Positions 16,725 through 24,970 of a stretch of DNA of 31,288 nt are shown in pieces; the first letter of the stretch is position 1; each line of letters begins with the position of its first letter. The stretch comes from DATEJJ01 sp039649115 (lineage in GTDB: Bacteria > Actinomycetota > Actinomycetes > Mycobacteriales > Micromonosporaceae), in the NCBI GenBank assembly GCA_039649115.1, contig JBBWZQ010000041.1, positions 1 through 31,288 of the forward strand, written 5' to 3'. The translations under genes were made by a program, and so were the position numbers. The notes beneath the pieces are model-generated. The model was given only the letters and a program-made list of their open reading frames with translations, ran no database searches and had not been told where the DNA came from.

Positions 16725-16752
16725 CCCGATCCGATCCACCCGATCCGATCCA
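16725..16752. repeat. Two exact 14-bp tandem repeats in the divergent promoter
   Basis: CCCGATCCGATCCA twice, directly abutting, 65 bases before the flavin reductase start; each unit itself contains GATCC twice, and a further AGATCCG precedes it. Its position between operons B and C suggests a binding site for a cluster regulator, but no regulator gene lies inside the visible cluster. Confidence 0.5.
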
Positions 16753-16816
16753 CAGGCGCCGTCGTCCGCACGCCTTTTCGGCGTCTGCCGAGAAGGGTGC
16801 CGGAGAGGGAGATCCG

Positions 16817-17341
16817 ATGGAGACCACCGAGCTGAAGCCACTGCAGCAGGCCTTCCGGGAAGCGATGGCCCGGGTCTGCGTGCCGGTGGCCGTCGTCACC
16901 GCCGTCTCGGCCGTGGGGCGTCCGCACGGCACCACGGTGAGCGCCTTCAGCTCATTGTCGCTCGACCCGCCGATGGTGCTCGTCTGCCTCGACCGGCGGT
17001 CGGACCTCTTGGCGCTCCTGCACCCGGGTCGCCCCTTCGGAGTGAATGTCCTGCTCAGGTCGCAGTCGGAGGTGGCTCGCCGGTTCGCCCGGAAGGGCCA
17101 CGCCAAGTTCGCCGGCACGCCATGGACCTGCCCGGCGGGCGTACCGCGACTGACCGGCGCCGGCGCCTTTCTCGCCTGCCGCACCGAACGCCTGGTCGAC
17201 GGCGGCGACCACGTCATCGTGCTCGGCACGGTGACGACGGCCAACGCAGTCGCCGCTGCGCCCCTGACCTACCACGACCGGGGCTTCGGCACGCATCTGC
17301 CACTCGGCGGCCAGCCCCAGATCGGTCAATCCGGCCGCTGA
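16817..17341 (+). CDS. Flavin reductase (FMN reductase partner)
   Basis: 174 residues from ATG 16817, after GGAGAGGGAG. It matches the flavin_reduct fold: FREAMARVCVPVAVVTAV, GRPHGTTVSAFSSLSLDPPMVLVCLDR, FGVNVLLRSQSEVARRFA and DHVIVLGTVTTA near the end. It should reduce FMN with NAD(P)H and hand it to the monooxygenase encoded divergently. First gene of operon C, followed after about 250 bases by the NDK-like pair. Assignment is confident; partner choice is inferred from proximity. Confidence 0.92.
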   Translation: METTELKPLQQAFREAMARVCVPVAVVTAVSAVGRPHGTTVSAFSSLSLDPPMVLVCLDRRSDLLALLHPGRPFGVNVLLRSQSEVARRFARKGHAKFAGTPWTCPAGVPRLTGAGAFLACRTERLVDGGDHVIVLGTVTTANAVAAAPLTYHDRGFGTHLPLGGQPQIGQSGR

Positions 17342-17589
17342 CCCGCCCATGAGACGTTCCACAATCACCGCCTTCCATTGTCACCTTCGGAACTGTCATT
17401 GCGCGGCACGCCATGTCTTGCGTGGTAGCGGCGAATCATCTTGTCTCAGGTGGCTTCTGGAGCGGCCGGGCGCTGCCGATCGCATTCACAGGTTATTCTG
17501 TGGTCATCACGACACACTTGCTACACTCGGCACGCACAGCGGATTGCGATCGAGGGGAAGGCGTCATCAAATCGATAAGGTGGTCGGTA

Positions 17590-18528
17590 TTGACCCGCAC
17601 CCCGCTCAAAGCGCGGCTTTACGAACGGGAGACCCACTTCCGGGAAAGCCTCGACGAGGCGGAACTGGTGTGCGGACCGGCATTCGACGAGGTCATCCGG
17701 CGCACCGCATTGCTGATGATCAAGCCGGAGGGCGTGCTCAGCGGCAAACTCGACGCGATTTGCGACTTCCTCGCCGAGAACGACTTCGCGATCGTGTCGA
17801 CCAACTTCGTGACGTTCCACCGTCTGCTGTGGCGCGAGCTGTGGCGATACCAGCTGACCTCGGCCACGTTGGATCGGCTGCTCGTCGCCGACCGTCATCT
17901 GTCGGCGGGACCGGGCCTGCTGCTGGTTCTGCGCAGCTCGCCTGGGCACGAGCTGCCGGCCACCGTCCGGCTCACCTCGCGAAAGGGATCGGCCTCCCTG
18001 GCTCAGCAGACGCCCGGCACGCTGCGGCATCGGCTCGGCCAGGCGAACCGCGTGCTGAGTCTCCTGCACGTGGCGGATGAGCCGGCCGACCTGATCCGTG
18101 AGCTCGGCATCCTCTTCGACCGCCCGGAGCGGCGCCGGGTGTATCGGACGATGTGCACCGGCCGGCCCGGATCCGCCGACCTGGCCGCCCTGGCGGAGGC
18201 GCGCACCACCGAGCCACGCTCGCTGGGCGCCTCGGAGGCACTTGAGCGGGTGACGGCGGCGGTGCGGGAACGGCGGGATGTCGATCCGGTCGTCGCCCAG
18301 GCGGTTCTCGCCGATCTGGCCCGGATGCGTGCAGGCGAACGGATCGAGTGGCGTCCGTTCGAGGAGGGGCTCACCGCGCTCGACGTCGCGGCCGACGACT
18401 GGGACCTGATCGTGCTCGGGACCAGTTTCATCGTGTACGACGAACCGGGCGCCAGTAAAGTTCTCGTCAATCCCGATCCGGCCGAGTGGCTGCAGCCGTC
18501 ACTGGACGAACTGCTCATCTCCGGCTGA
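17590..18528 (+). CDS. Nucleoside-diphosphate-kinase-like protein, copy 1
   Basis: 312 residues from TTG 17590 (AAGGTGG 6 nt upstream). Homology to copy 2 extends slightly further back (an RW pair), so an unusual ATC at 17566 behind GGGGAAGG, or GTG/TTG near 17500-17518, cannot be excluded. The NDK fold is recognisable in order: ALLMIKPEGV (K45), ICDFLAENDFAIVSTN, SAGPGLLLVLR, QTPGTLRHRL (substrate Arg), and LLHVADEPADLIRELGILF, which aligns with NxVHGSDSxESAxREIALFF and places H160 at the phospho-His position. A C-terminal extension of about 135 residues is not found in NDKs. It is 2-fold longer than housekeeping NDK. Likely phosphoryl transfer; acceptor unknown. Confidence 0.78.
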   Translation: MTRTPLKARLYERETHFRESLDEAELVCGPAFDEVIRRTALLMIKPEGVLSGKLDAICDFLAENDFAIVSTNFVTFHRLLWRELWRYQLTSATLDRLLVADRHLSAGPGLLLVLRSSPGHELPATVRLTSRKGSASLAQQTPGTLRHRLGQANRVLSLLHVADEPADLIRELGILFDRPERRRVYRTMCTGRPGSADLAALAEARTTEPRSLGASEALERVTAAVRERRDVDPVVAQAVLADLARMRAGERIEWRPFEEGLTALDVAADDWDLIVLGTSFIVYDEPGASKVLVNPDPAEWLQPSLDELLISG

Positions 18529-18568
18529 TCGCGCCGACCCGAACACAACGATACGGATTGATGTACCC

Positions 18569-19546
18569 ATGCACCTGGAAGCCGCCTCGCACGGCCTGCC
18601 CGACGACGACCGCTGGCGGAGACTCACCGCCTCTTCCCGCAAGGCCGAGGTGTTCCAAGAGGATCTGTACTTCCGGGAGTGCTGGCTCGACACGCAGGAG
18701 GTGCTCGCCGAGAGCGGTGACGCCATGCTCGCCAGCACGGCCCTGCTGAGCTTCAAATGCGACGGCGTGGCCGGACGGCGCATGCACCGCACTCTCGACT
18801 TCCTCGCCGACCATGGCTTCGCGGTCATCGGGGTGGAACCGGTCCGGCTGAACCGGCACTCGATGCGCGAGGTCTGGCGTTTCAACTGGCACGTGTACCC
18901 GGTGGACCGGCTCAACCTCATGTCGGTGATGCATTCGGCCTCCGACTCGCTGCTGGTGGTGTTGCGGGACACCCGCTACGACGGCACAGTGCCCGGCGCC
19001 ACCCGGCTGGCCGATCTCAAGGGCGCCGCGGATCCGGCCAAGCGCAAGCCGCACGAGCTGCGAGCCGTCCTGGAGCCGCCGAACAGCGTCATCAACTTCG
19101 TGCACGTGGCCGACGAACCGGCGGACGTGGTGCGCGAGCTCGGCATCTTCCTCGATCGTCCGCAGCGCCGCGGCCTGCTGGCCTCCGCCTGCCGAAACGC
19201 CGCGGACGACATGCGGCCCGCAGCGCAGGCCGCGGTCGACGAGCTCGAGCGTCGTTACCCGGCGCACGACCTCGACCTGACCGCTTCGCTGCAGCGGTTG
19301 TCGACCGATCCGGCGGTGAGCACTGTGGGCCTCGACCGGGTCACCGCCGCCGTCTCGGGTGGGCTGGCGCTGTCGTGGGACGAGTTGGTGTCGGTCATCG
19401 GTCCCGCCGGGGCGCACGGCAGCGTCTGGGACTTCGTCTGCGTCGCCGCGGCGGTGCTGCCGGCGAAGCGGGAGTCGTTGACCGATCTGCTTCCCGCCGT
19501 CACGGCCGACGAGTGGCGGGCCGCTGTGGGGGGTGGGGTCCGATGA
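18569..19546 (+). CDS. Nucleoside-diphosphate-kinase-like protein, copy 2
   Basis: 325 residues from ATG 18569, 40 bases after copy 1 and clearly its paralogue over the whole length (DRWRRLT, LYFRECWLD, TALLSFKCDGV, HVADEPADVVRELGIFLDRPQRR). H179 occupies the NDK phospho-His position and K63 the KPDG lysine, but the Pro of KPDG is Cys and the PGTIR region has become KPHELRAVL, so it is the more divergent copy. The pair may act as a hetero-oligomer, or one may be a regulatory subunit. The C-terminal 150 residues are again an extension without a known match. Confidence 0.78.
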   Translation: MHLEAASHGLPDDDRWRRLTASSRKAEVFQEDLYFRECWLDTQEVLAESGDAMLASTALLSFKCDGVAGRRMHRTLDFLADHGFAVIGVEPVRLNRHSMREVWRFNWHVYPVDRLNLMSVMHSASDSLLVVLRDTRYDGTVPGATRLADLKGAADPAKRKPHELRAVLEPPNSVINFVHVADEPADVVRELGIFLDRPQRRGLLASACRNAADDMRPAAQAAVDELERRYPAHDLDLTASLQRLSTDPAVSTVGLDRVTAAVSGGLALSWDELVSVIGPAGAHGSVWDFVCVAAAVLPAKRESLTDLLPAVTADEWRAAVGGGVR

Positions 19547-19588
19547 GGATCACATCGATCCTCGTCCGCACCTCGTAGTTGCGGAGAG

Positions 19589-20068
19589 ATGCGCGTGGGC
19601 ATACCGAACGACCGCTTCTCATGGCTGGCACCCGCCGCACTCTGGCGGTACGCGCAGGCTCTGATTCCGCCGGCGCCGGCTCGCCCGCAGGGCGGCGGCG
19701 CGCAACGCATCGACGAGGAGGCGCTGTTCGCGGCCGTCACCTATGTGCTGGTCACTGAGTCGCCTTGGCGGGCACTCCCGCGCGTCTTCGGTGTGTCGTG
19801 GCAGAACACCCACCGCCGTTTCGCACAGTGGACCAGCCAGGGGCTGTGGGATCGGCTGTCCGCCGAGGTGCCCGAGGCCGCGTCGGCCGAGATGCACACC
19901 TGGGCCGGGGTCATCGCGAGCACGGCCCAGACCAGACTCCGTGAGTCCGGCCGCACCCCGCACGGCGACCGATCCGACTCGGGCGATGCTCAGGACCGTC
20001 GGACCGGCCCGGTGATCCGCAAGGTTCAGCGGTCGCTGGCCGAGCGGCTGTTCGGACCGCTCGACTGA
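19589..20068 (+). CDS. DUF4096-type protein: IS5-like transposase N-terminal domain without DDE domain
   Basis: 159 residues; GTG 19595 fits the GGAGAG spacing better than ATG 19589. The first 95 or so residues are the DNA-binding domain of IS5/IS4-family transposases: LWRYAQALIPP, EEALFAAVTYVLVTESPWRALPRVFGVSWQNTHRRFAQW. The following GVIASTAQTR aligns with the DST segment that carries the first catalytic Asp, here Ala, and the protein then ends with TGPVIRKVQRSL; the rest of the DDE domain is absent. No flanking inverted repeats were seen. It is either a decayed insertion sequence or a domesticated DNA-binding protein in operon C. Confidence 0.7.
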   Translation: MRVGIPNDRFSWLAPAALWRYAQALIPPAPARPQGGGAQRIDEEALFAAVTYVLVTESPWRALPRVFGVSWQNTHRRFAQWTSQGLWDRLSAEVPEAASAEMHTWAGVIASTAQTRLRESGRTPHGDRSDSGDAQDRRTGPVIRKVQRSLAERLFGPLD

Positions 20069-20112
20069 TCCGTATCATGCCGGTGGAGCGGATCGGGGTC
20101 GCGCGAGTCCCC

Positions 20113-21534
20113 TCAGTATCCAGGCGGGCGCAGTGTCGGGGTCAGGCACCGCTCCAGCGCCGCGCCGATCCGCAGCACAGTGGCTTCGTCGAAGGCCCGG
20201 CCGATCAGTTGCAGGCCGAGCGGCAGGCCCTCGCGGCTCAACCCGACCGGTACGCCAAGTGCGGGGTGGCCCGTGACGTTGGCGACGATCGTCTGCGTCG
20301 CCGTGGCAGCCCGCGGCGGCGGCCAGTCCCGGGGGAAGTCGGCGAAGCGGGCGGCGGGCGCCAGTGAGCTGCCCAGAATCAACGCGCAGTGATCCGTGAG
20401 CACGTCGCGTGACATCGTGTCGGCCAGTTGCCGGCGAACCCGCTGGGCCTGTACCAGGTCGGCCGCCGTCAGACCGGCACCGGGCACGAGCCGCTGGTAG
20501 GTGTACCGCCCGTAGTCGGCGGGGCGGTCGCGTAGCCAGCGCTCGTGGATGGTGTAGCCCTCGGCCGCCATGATGACCCGGCCCACCGCGTTGAACAGCT
20601 CGAATGGCGGCAGCGTCACCTCCTCGACCCGCGCGCCGAGCCCGCGCAGGATCTCGACCGCGCCGTCGATGGCGGCCAGCACCTCGGGCGATGTCGCGGG
20701 ATCGCCGGCGATCATGTCGCGGCCATACGCGATGCGCAGGTAGGCGACGCCGGCGTCCAGGGGGGACGTCACGTCGCCCGGGTCCACGCCCGCACCGGCC
20801 GGATCCCTGTCGTCGGGGCCGCCGATCACCTGGAGCGCCAGCGCCGCGTCGTGCACCGTGCGAGCCACCGGGCCCACGTGATCGAGAGAGTACGAGAGAG
20901 GAAAGGCACCGCGCCGGGACACCAGGCCGAACGTCGGCTTGAGCCCGACCACGCCGCAGTGGCACGCCGGTCCCCGGATCGACCCGCTGGTGTCCGAGCC
21001 GATCGCCACCCGGACCAGTCCGGCGGCCACCGCGGCACCGCTGCCGGACGACGACGCACCCGGGAACCGGTCCAGATCCCAGGGATTGCGAGCCGGCGGG
21101 AACGGCAGCTCGAAGCTGGGGCCGCCGAGCGCGAACTCATGGGTGGCGAGCTTGCCGAGGAGCACGCCGCCACCGTCGCGCAGCCGTTCCTCCACCGCAC
21201 TGTCCTGCTCCGGCCGGTGATCCACCATGAGCCGGGAATTGCTGGTGGTCGGTATGCCGGCGGTGGCGAAGATGTCCTTCAACGCATACGGGATGCCGTG
21301 CATCGGCCCTCGGTCGTGGCCTGCGGCCAGCTCGCGGTCTGCCTGTTCCGCCCGGCTCCGTGCGAGGTCCGCGGTGACCAGCACGAACGAATGGAGCAGC
21401 GGGTCCAGGCGGGCGATGCGATCGACGGCGTTCTCGGTGAGTTCGAGCGAGGTCAGCCGACCCGTGCGCACCAGCGCGCCGGCCTCGGCGACGCTCAGCT
21501 CGTGCAGTTCGACGACGTCGGACGCGGCGGTCAT
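20113..21534 (-). CDS. Amidase-signature family amidohydrolase
   Basis: 473 residues, ATG overlapping the stop of the AtzG-like gene (ATGA). The Ser-cisSer-Lys triad is visible: YALKDIF (K86), PGASSSGSGAAVAAGL (S162) and SDTSGSIRGPA (S185), followed by GVVGLKPTFGLVSRRGAFPLSYSLDHVGP as in GatA and AtzE enzymes. It hydrolyses an amide, or transfers its acyl group. Pairing with an AtzG-like small protein resembles the AtzE-AtzG (1-carboxybiuret hydrolase) and GatA-GatC arrangements. Last gene of operon D, converging on operon C. Confidence 0.92.
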   Translation of the reverse strand: MTAASDVVELHELSVAEAGALVRTGRLTSLELTENAVDRIARLDPLLHSFVLVTADLARSRAEQADRELAAGHDRGPMHGIPYALKDIFATAGIPTTSNSRLMVDHRPEQDSAVEERLRDGGGVLLGKLATHEFALGGPSFELPFPPARNPWDLDRFPGASSSGSGAAVAAGLVRVAIGSDTSGSIRGPACHCGVVGLKPTFGLVSRRGAFPLSYSLDHVGPVARTVHDAALALQVIGGPDDRDPAGAGVDPGDVTSPLDAGVAYLRIAYGRDMIAGDPATSPEVLAAIDGAVEILRGLGARVEEVTLPPFELFNAVGRVIMAAEGYTIHERWLRDRPADYGRYTYQRLVPGAGLTAADLVQAQRVRRQLADTMSRDVLTDHCALILGSSLAPAARFADFPRDWPPPRAATATQTIVANVTGHPALGVPVGLSREGLPLGLQLIGRAFDEATVLRIGAALERCLTPTLRPPGY

Positions 21535-21734
21535 GGCCGGCCCACCGTCATCCGGTAGACGGCCGCGGGTTCGTCCTCCGGCGACTCCACCCGGTGCACC
21601 AGCTCGGCCAGACGGCGAAGGTCACCGTATCCGGCCAGGGTCCCGGCTCGGCGGTCGTCCGGTACGCGCAGACCGCTGCGTGCCAGCATCGCGTCGAACT
21701 CGCGCTCGGTGGCCGCCGGTTCGTCTGTCGTCAT
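21531..21734 (-). CDS. AtzG/GatC-like small amidase subunit
   Basis: 67 residues, ATG 21734 overlapping the upstream stop and its own stop overlapping the amidase start. The pattern is that of the DUF4089/AtzG family: a helix with LARSGLRVPDDR, then GYGDLRRLAELVHRV and the terminal DEPAAVYRM resembling EPAxxF. In AtzE-AtzG and GatCAB, such a subunit stabilises the amidase. The assignment rests on size, helix pattern and linkage to the amidase. Confidence 0.7.
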   Translation of the reverse strand: MTTDEPAATEREFDAMLARSGLRVPDDRRAGTLAGYGDLRRLAELVHRVESPEDEPAAVYRMTVGRP

Positions 21735-22834
21735 CGTGGCCCTCCCGGGGGTGCCGCGGCCGGGGTACCCCAGCAGGAGAAAGGGACATGGAGTTCCGCC
21801 GGATCGTCGGAACCGTGGTCGTAGCGATAGCCGGGTTCGGTCAGGAACGCCGGGCCGCCCGCGACCAGCGCCACCGGTCCGACCCGTTCCCGCAGCAGCC
21901 CGCCCGACCCCAGCATCCGTTCGGTGTCGACCACCCGGCCTTGGCCGCCGGCCGCCGCGGTCAACGCCGTGGCGAGGTCGGCGCGGTCCTCCGCCGCGGG
22001 GTAGAACCACCGGATCCGACCGGCGCCGCCCATCGCGCAGCCGAACCGCTGCTGGAGATCGTCGAGCGATGCGGTCAGGTGTTCGTCCCGGTGTGTGGGC
22101 ACTAGCCCGTGATCGGCGTACGCCACCACAAGGGCGCTGGCGGCCGTCAGTTCGACGGCGAGGTCGTCCAGGCCGCGCAGCACCTCGTGGACGTGCTTGT
22201 CATAGCCGTGCCGGTGGATGTGCTGGTCCACCTCGACGAAGCACCAGAGTAGACACGGACCCGCGGCGCCGTACGAGGCCAGTGCCTCGTGGATCGCTCG
22301 CCGGACGTCTGCACCGACCGCCGCCGCCGGGCGGGCGCGGTAGCCGTGCGGCCGGACCGGGTAGAAGCGGCCGCCGACCACCGTTTCGGCGCCGCGCAGC
22401 AGTTCGTCCCGCCAGCTGCAGTCGAACGGATCGAGATCGCTGAGCACGGCGACCGGTCGATATCCGTGCCGCACGCTGTCGGAGAAGACGTTGCCGCCGG
22501 TGACCTCGAGTCCGGGACCCCGGTAGGTCAACACGTTGATCAGTTCGCCGCCCGCCTCCGGCAGGGCGAAGACCACGCCCGGCACCCGATGATCAGCGAC
22601 CGGAAGACCGGTGAGGCTGCTCAGCCAGGACGCCGACGACGTGGTGGGCAGCACCGACCGGAGCCGGCGGGTCCGGGCGGCCGGCCACGAGCGCCGGGCC
22701 ACTTCGTACGGGACCCCGTCCACGGCGAGCACGACCACATGTCGGGGCCGTTCGCCGGCGGCCTCACCGGCGAGCAGGTCGTCGAGAATCCGGCGCACCT
22801 CGGTCACCGGCGCTGCCTCGGCCGCGACGGTCAC
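21731..22834 (-). CDS. Alkaline-phosphatase-superfamily phosphodiesterase/pyrophosphatase-like protein
   Basis: 367 residues from GTG 22834, overlapping the upstream stop (GTGA); the open frame continues upstream inside the FAD gene but is a shadow there. Type I phosphodiesterase pattern: HVVVLAVDGVPYEVA (first metal Asp), LPTTSSASWLSSLTGLPVADH (Thr/Ser nucleophile region), FVEVDQHIHRHG (Asp/His metal pair) and VAYADHGLVPTH (Asp-His and His ligands). No signal peptide, so it acts in the cytoplasm, perhaps removing a phosphoryl or nucleotidyl group added earlier in the pathway. Confidence 0.8.
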   Translation of the reverse strand: MTVAAEAAPVTEVRRILDDLLAGEAAGERPRHVVVLAVDGVPYEVARRSWPAARTRRLRSVLPTTSSASWLSSLTGLPVADHRVPGVVFALPEAGGELINVLTYRGPGLEVTGGNVFSDSVRHGYRPVAVLSDLDPFDCSWRDELLRGAETVVGGRFYPVRPHGYRARPAAAVGADVRRAIHEALASYGAAGPCLLWCFVEVDQHIHRHGYDKHVHEVLRGLDDLAVELTAASALVVAYADHGLVPTHRDEHLTASLDDLQQRFGCAMGGAGRIRWFYPAAEDRADLATALTAAAGGQGRVVDTERMLGSGGLLRERVGPVALVAGGPAFLTEPGYRYDHGSDDPAELHVPFSCWGTPAAAPPGGPR

Positions 22835-24963
22835 GGGATCACCTCCAGCACCCGGTGGTCCGCGGCAGCCGCCGAGCCGGAAACGCGCACCAGGGCGTCG
22901 ACCACCTCCTCCGCCCACCGGGCCGCGCTGTTCAGCGCACAGCTGCCAGCCTGCGGCCGGGCGAGGCTGAGCTGGAAGAGCCGGAGCCCGTCGGCCGGGG
23001 CGCCAAGGAAGGTCAGCCGACCGGCGACTGCCGGGTCCGCGCCGACCGGGTGGTACGCCGCGTCCAGGTCCAGGGCGCCGGGCAGGAAGTCGGCCTGCCC
23101 GGCGCTGCCACGATTGCGCCACTGCCGGACCAGGCCGTGCCGGATCAGGTTGGCGTAGAGCGGACTCACGTCGTGGACCGGGTCGAAAGGGTGTACCCGA
23201 GCCTCGACCAGCACGGCGACCTGCCGGGTCACCCCGGTCGCCGGACCTGTCAGGCGCACCCCGTCCGCGCCGGGCACGATCCGCGGCCGGGGGCCGACCG
23301 CGAGGTCGAGCAGGCCGCACTCGGCCAACGCGATGATCTTCCGCATCGGCTCCAGGCCGGCGCCGTTGGATAGCCGGTTGTAATGCCGCAGGTGGACGCG
23401 GACGAAGCGGCGGTGCGAGTCGGGCCGCAGGCCACCGTGATCGACAGCCGCCCCGAATTCGCCGCGCAGATCCCGCCACACCCCGTCGCAGGCCGCCTTG
23501 AGCGGGTTGTCGACGTTTCCCTGCGCGCAGAAGCGCAGATCGCGGCGCAGGAACTCAAGACTCCTCGTCGACCACGAGTCAGTCGGGACGACAGGTTCGG
23601 GCAGCGGTTCGAGGACCGTCCGCCAGTCGAAACGGTGGTCACGGATCTCAAGTGAGTGTCCCCACGGAGAACCGGCGGCCTCCGACGCGTCGTACTCCGG
23701 CGGGCGCCCGTCCGGCGGCGGAGCGTGCAGTACCCGCCGGAAGGTGTCCCGCTCCGGGCCGGGCTCGTGGATCCGCGCCGCGGCCCAGCCGAAGGCCGCC
23801 TGCACCGGTTCCAGCAGATGATCCGTGCCCGCCGGGCCCCACCGGGCCGTCCCGGACAGGAACGCCTGATAGCGCTGCGCCACCGCACGGCGGATCCGCT
23901 CGGCGAAGCCGTCGCCGAGCAGAGTGCGGTAGTAGACGTAGGCCATTTCCAGGATGACCAGCGGCAGGAGGTGGCGGTCGAAATCCAGGCGGCCGCGCGG
24001 GTCGACGCCCAGGACATCGTCGCAGTCGCGCAGACGCCGGATCGCCGGCTCGGTGAAGAAGACCGCGCGGTGCTGCAACCGGTCCGGATCGACGATCTTG
24101 CGATTGCACGCCCGCCCGGAGACCGGTACGCCGCTCGGGCTCACACCGACGATCGAGGCCGGCTCCCGGCCGCTGCGTACGTATCGCAGGGCCCCGGTGG
24201 TCTCGTCGCCGACGAACCGACCGCCCCGGCCCTCGGTCACGTGCAGGATGACGTCGAACGCGGTGAGGCCGAGGCCGCGGACGCCCAGGACCGTGCCGGG
24301 CGGCACCTCGGCCTCGGTGATCCGGTGGTCCAGCGGGTACGCATCGGTCAGCGTCGCCGGCGCCGGGACCGCCGCGCGGTTGTGCGAGTGCCCCGTAGCG
24401 AACAGGACGTGGTCGGCGGCCCAGGACCGGTCGTCCGAGTGCACCCGCAACGGGGACGCGTCTGCCGTGGCGACGACGTCGGTGACCTCGGCCCGGTGCA
24501 CGTCCAGCGTGACCCCCGGTAGCGCGGCGAGCCGCTCGGCGTACCGCCGGAACATGTCGCGCAGCGCGAGCCCGTGCACGTAACGGCGGGGCACGTCGTA
24601 CGGGCTCAGGTCGAAGTCGGGGTTCCCGGTCTCGGCGTACCGCCGCCGGACCCACTCGTGGAAGGTGGGCCGCAGACGCCGCGGCAACAGCGCGCGCAAG
24701 CCCCGATGCGACTCGTCCGCGGCGAAGGTGATCTGCGCGGAGATCCGGTTCAGGTAGCTGGTCCGGACCTGCCGGTCGTCGTGCACCTCCCCGGCGCCCG
24801 CCCGGGCCCGGTCGAAGACCGAGACCCGCAGCGGCGCCTGCAACGCCGGCCCGGACAGCTCAGCCAGGAGATGGCCGACCGCGTAGACGGCGGTGGGGCC
24901 ACCTCCGACGATGACAACGTGCCGCTCACCGGTCGCCCGGGGTTCCGCTCGGGGATCGGTCAT
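22831..24963 (-). CDS. Large FAD/NAD(P)-binding oxidoreductase
   Basis: 710 residues from ATG 24963, 7 bases after the PP-loop gene stop. An N-terminal dinucleotide fold (HVVIVGGGPTAVYAVGHLL) is followed by RTSYLNRISAQITFA, LPRRLRPTFHEWVRRRY, an internal LFATGHSHNRAAVP, and VLGVRGLGLTAFDVILHV, a second nucleotide-binding stretch. This order matches the FAD-NAD(P)-binding (NAD_binding_9) family of large actinobacterial oxidoreductases related to flavin N-monooxygenases; the C-terminal about 300 residues are family-specific. It may oxidise the peptide or a building block. The length is normal for the family. Confidence 0.85.
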   Translation of the reverse strand: MTDPRAEPRATGERHVVIVGGGPTAVYAVGHLLAELSGPALQAPLRVSVFDRARAGAGEVHDDRQVRTSYLNRISAQITFAADESHRGLRALLPRRLRPTFHEWVRRRYAETGNPDFDLSPYDVPRRYVHGLALRDMFRRYAERLAALPGVTLDVHRAEVTDVVATADASPLRVHSDDRSWAADHVLFATGHSHNRAAVPAPATLTDAYPLDHRITEAEVPPGTVLGVRGLGLTAFDVILHVTEGRGGRFVGDETTGALRYVRSGREPASIVGVSPSGVPVSGRACNRKIVDPDRLQHRAVFFTEPAIRRLRDCDDVLGVDPRGRLDFDRHLLPLVILEMAYVYYRTLLGDGFAERIRRAVAQRYQAFLSGTARWGPAGTDHLLEPVQAAFGWAAARIHEPGPERDTFRRVLHAPPPDGRPPEYDASEAAGSPWGHSLEIRDHRFDWRTVLEPLPEPVVPTDSWSTRSLEFLRRDLRFCAQGNVDNPLKAACDGVWRDLRGEFGAAVDHGGLRPDSHRRFVRVHLRHYNRLSNGAGLEPMRKIIALAECGLLDLAVGPRPRIVPGADGVRLTGPATGVTRQVAVLVEARVHPFDPVHDVSPLYANLIRHGLVRQWRNRGSAGQADFLPGALDLDAAYHPVGADPAVAGRLTFLGAPADGLRLFQLSLARPQAGSCALNSAARWAEEVVDALVRVSGSAAAADHRVLEVIP

Positions 24964-24970
24964 CGAGGGC

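Noticed and set aside
17413..17589. Upstream extension of NDK-like copy 1 to 17413
   Set aside because: The extra 59 residues have no counterpart in the paralogue except the last few, and a good AAGGTGG ribosome site precedes TTG 17590.
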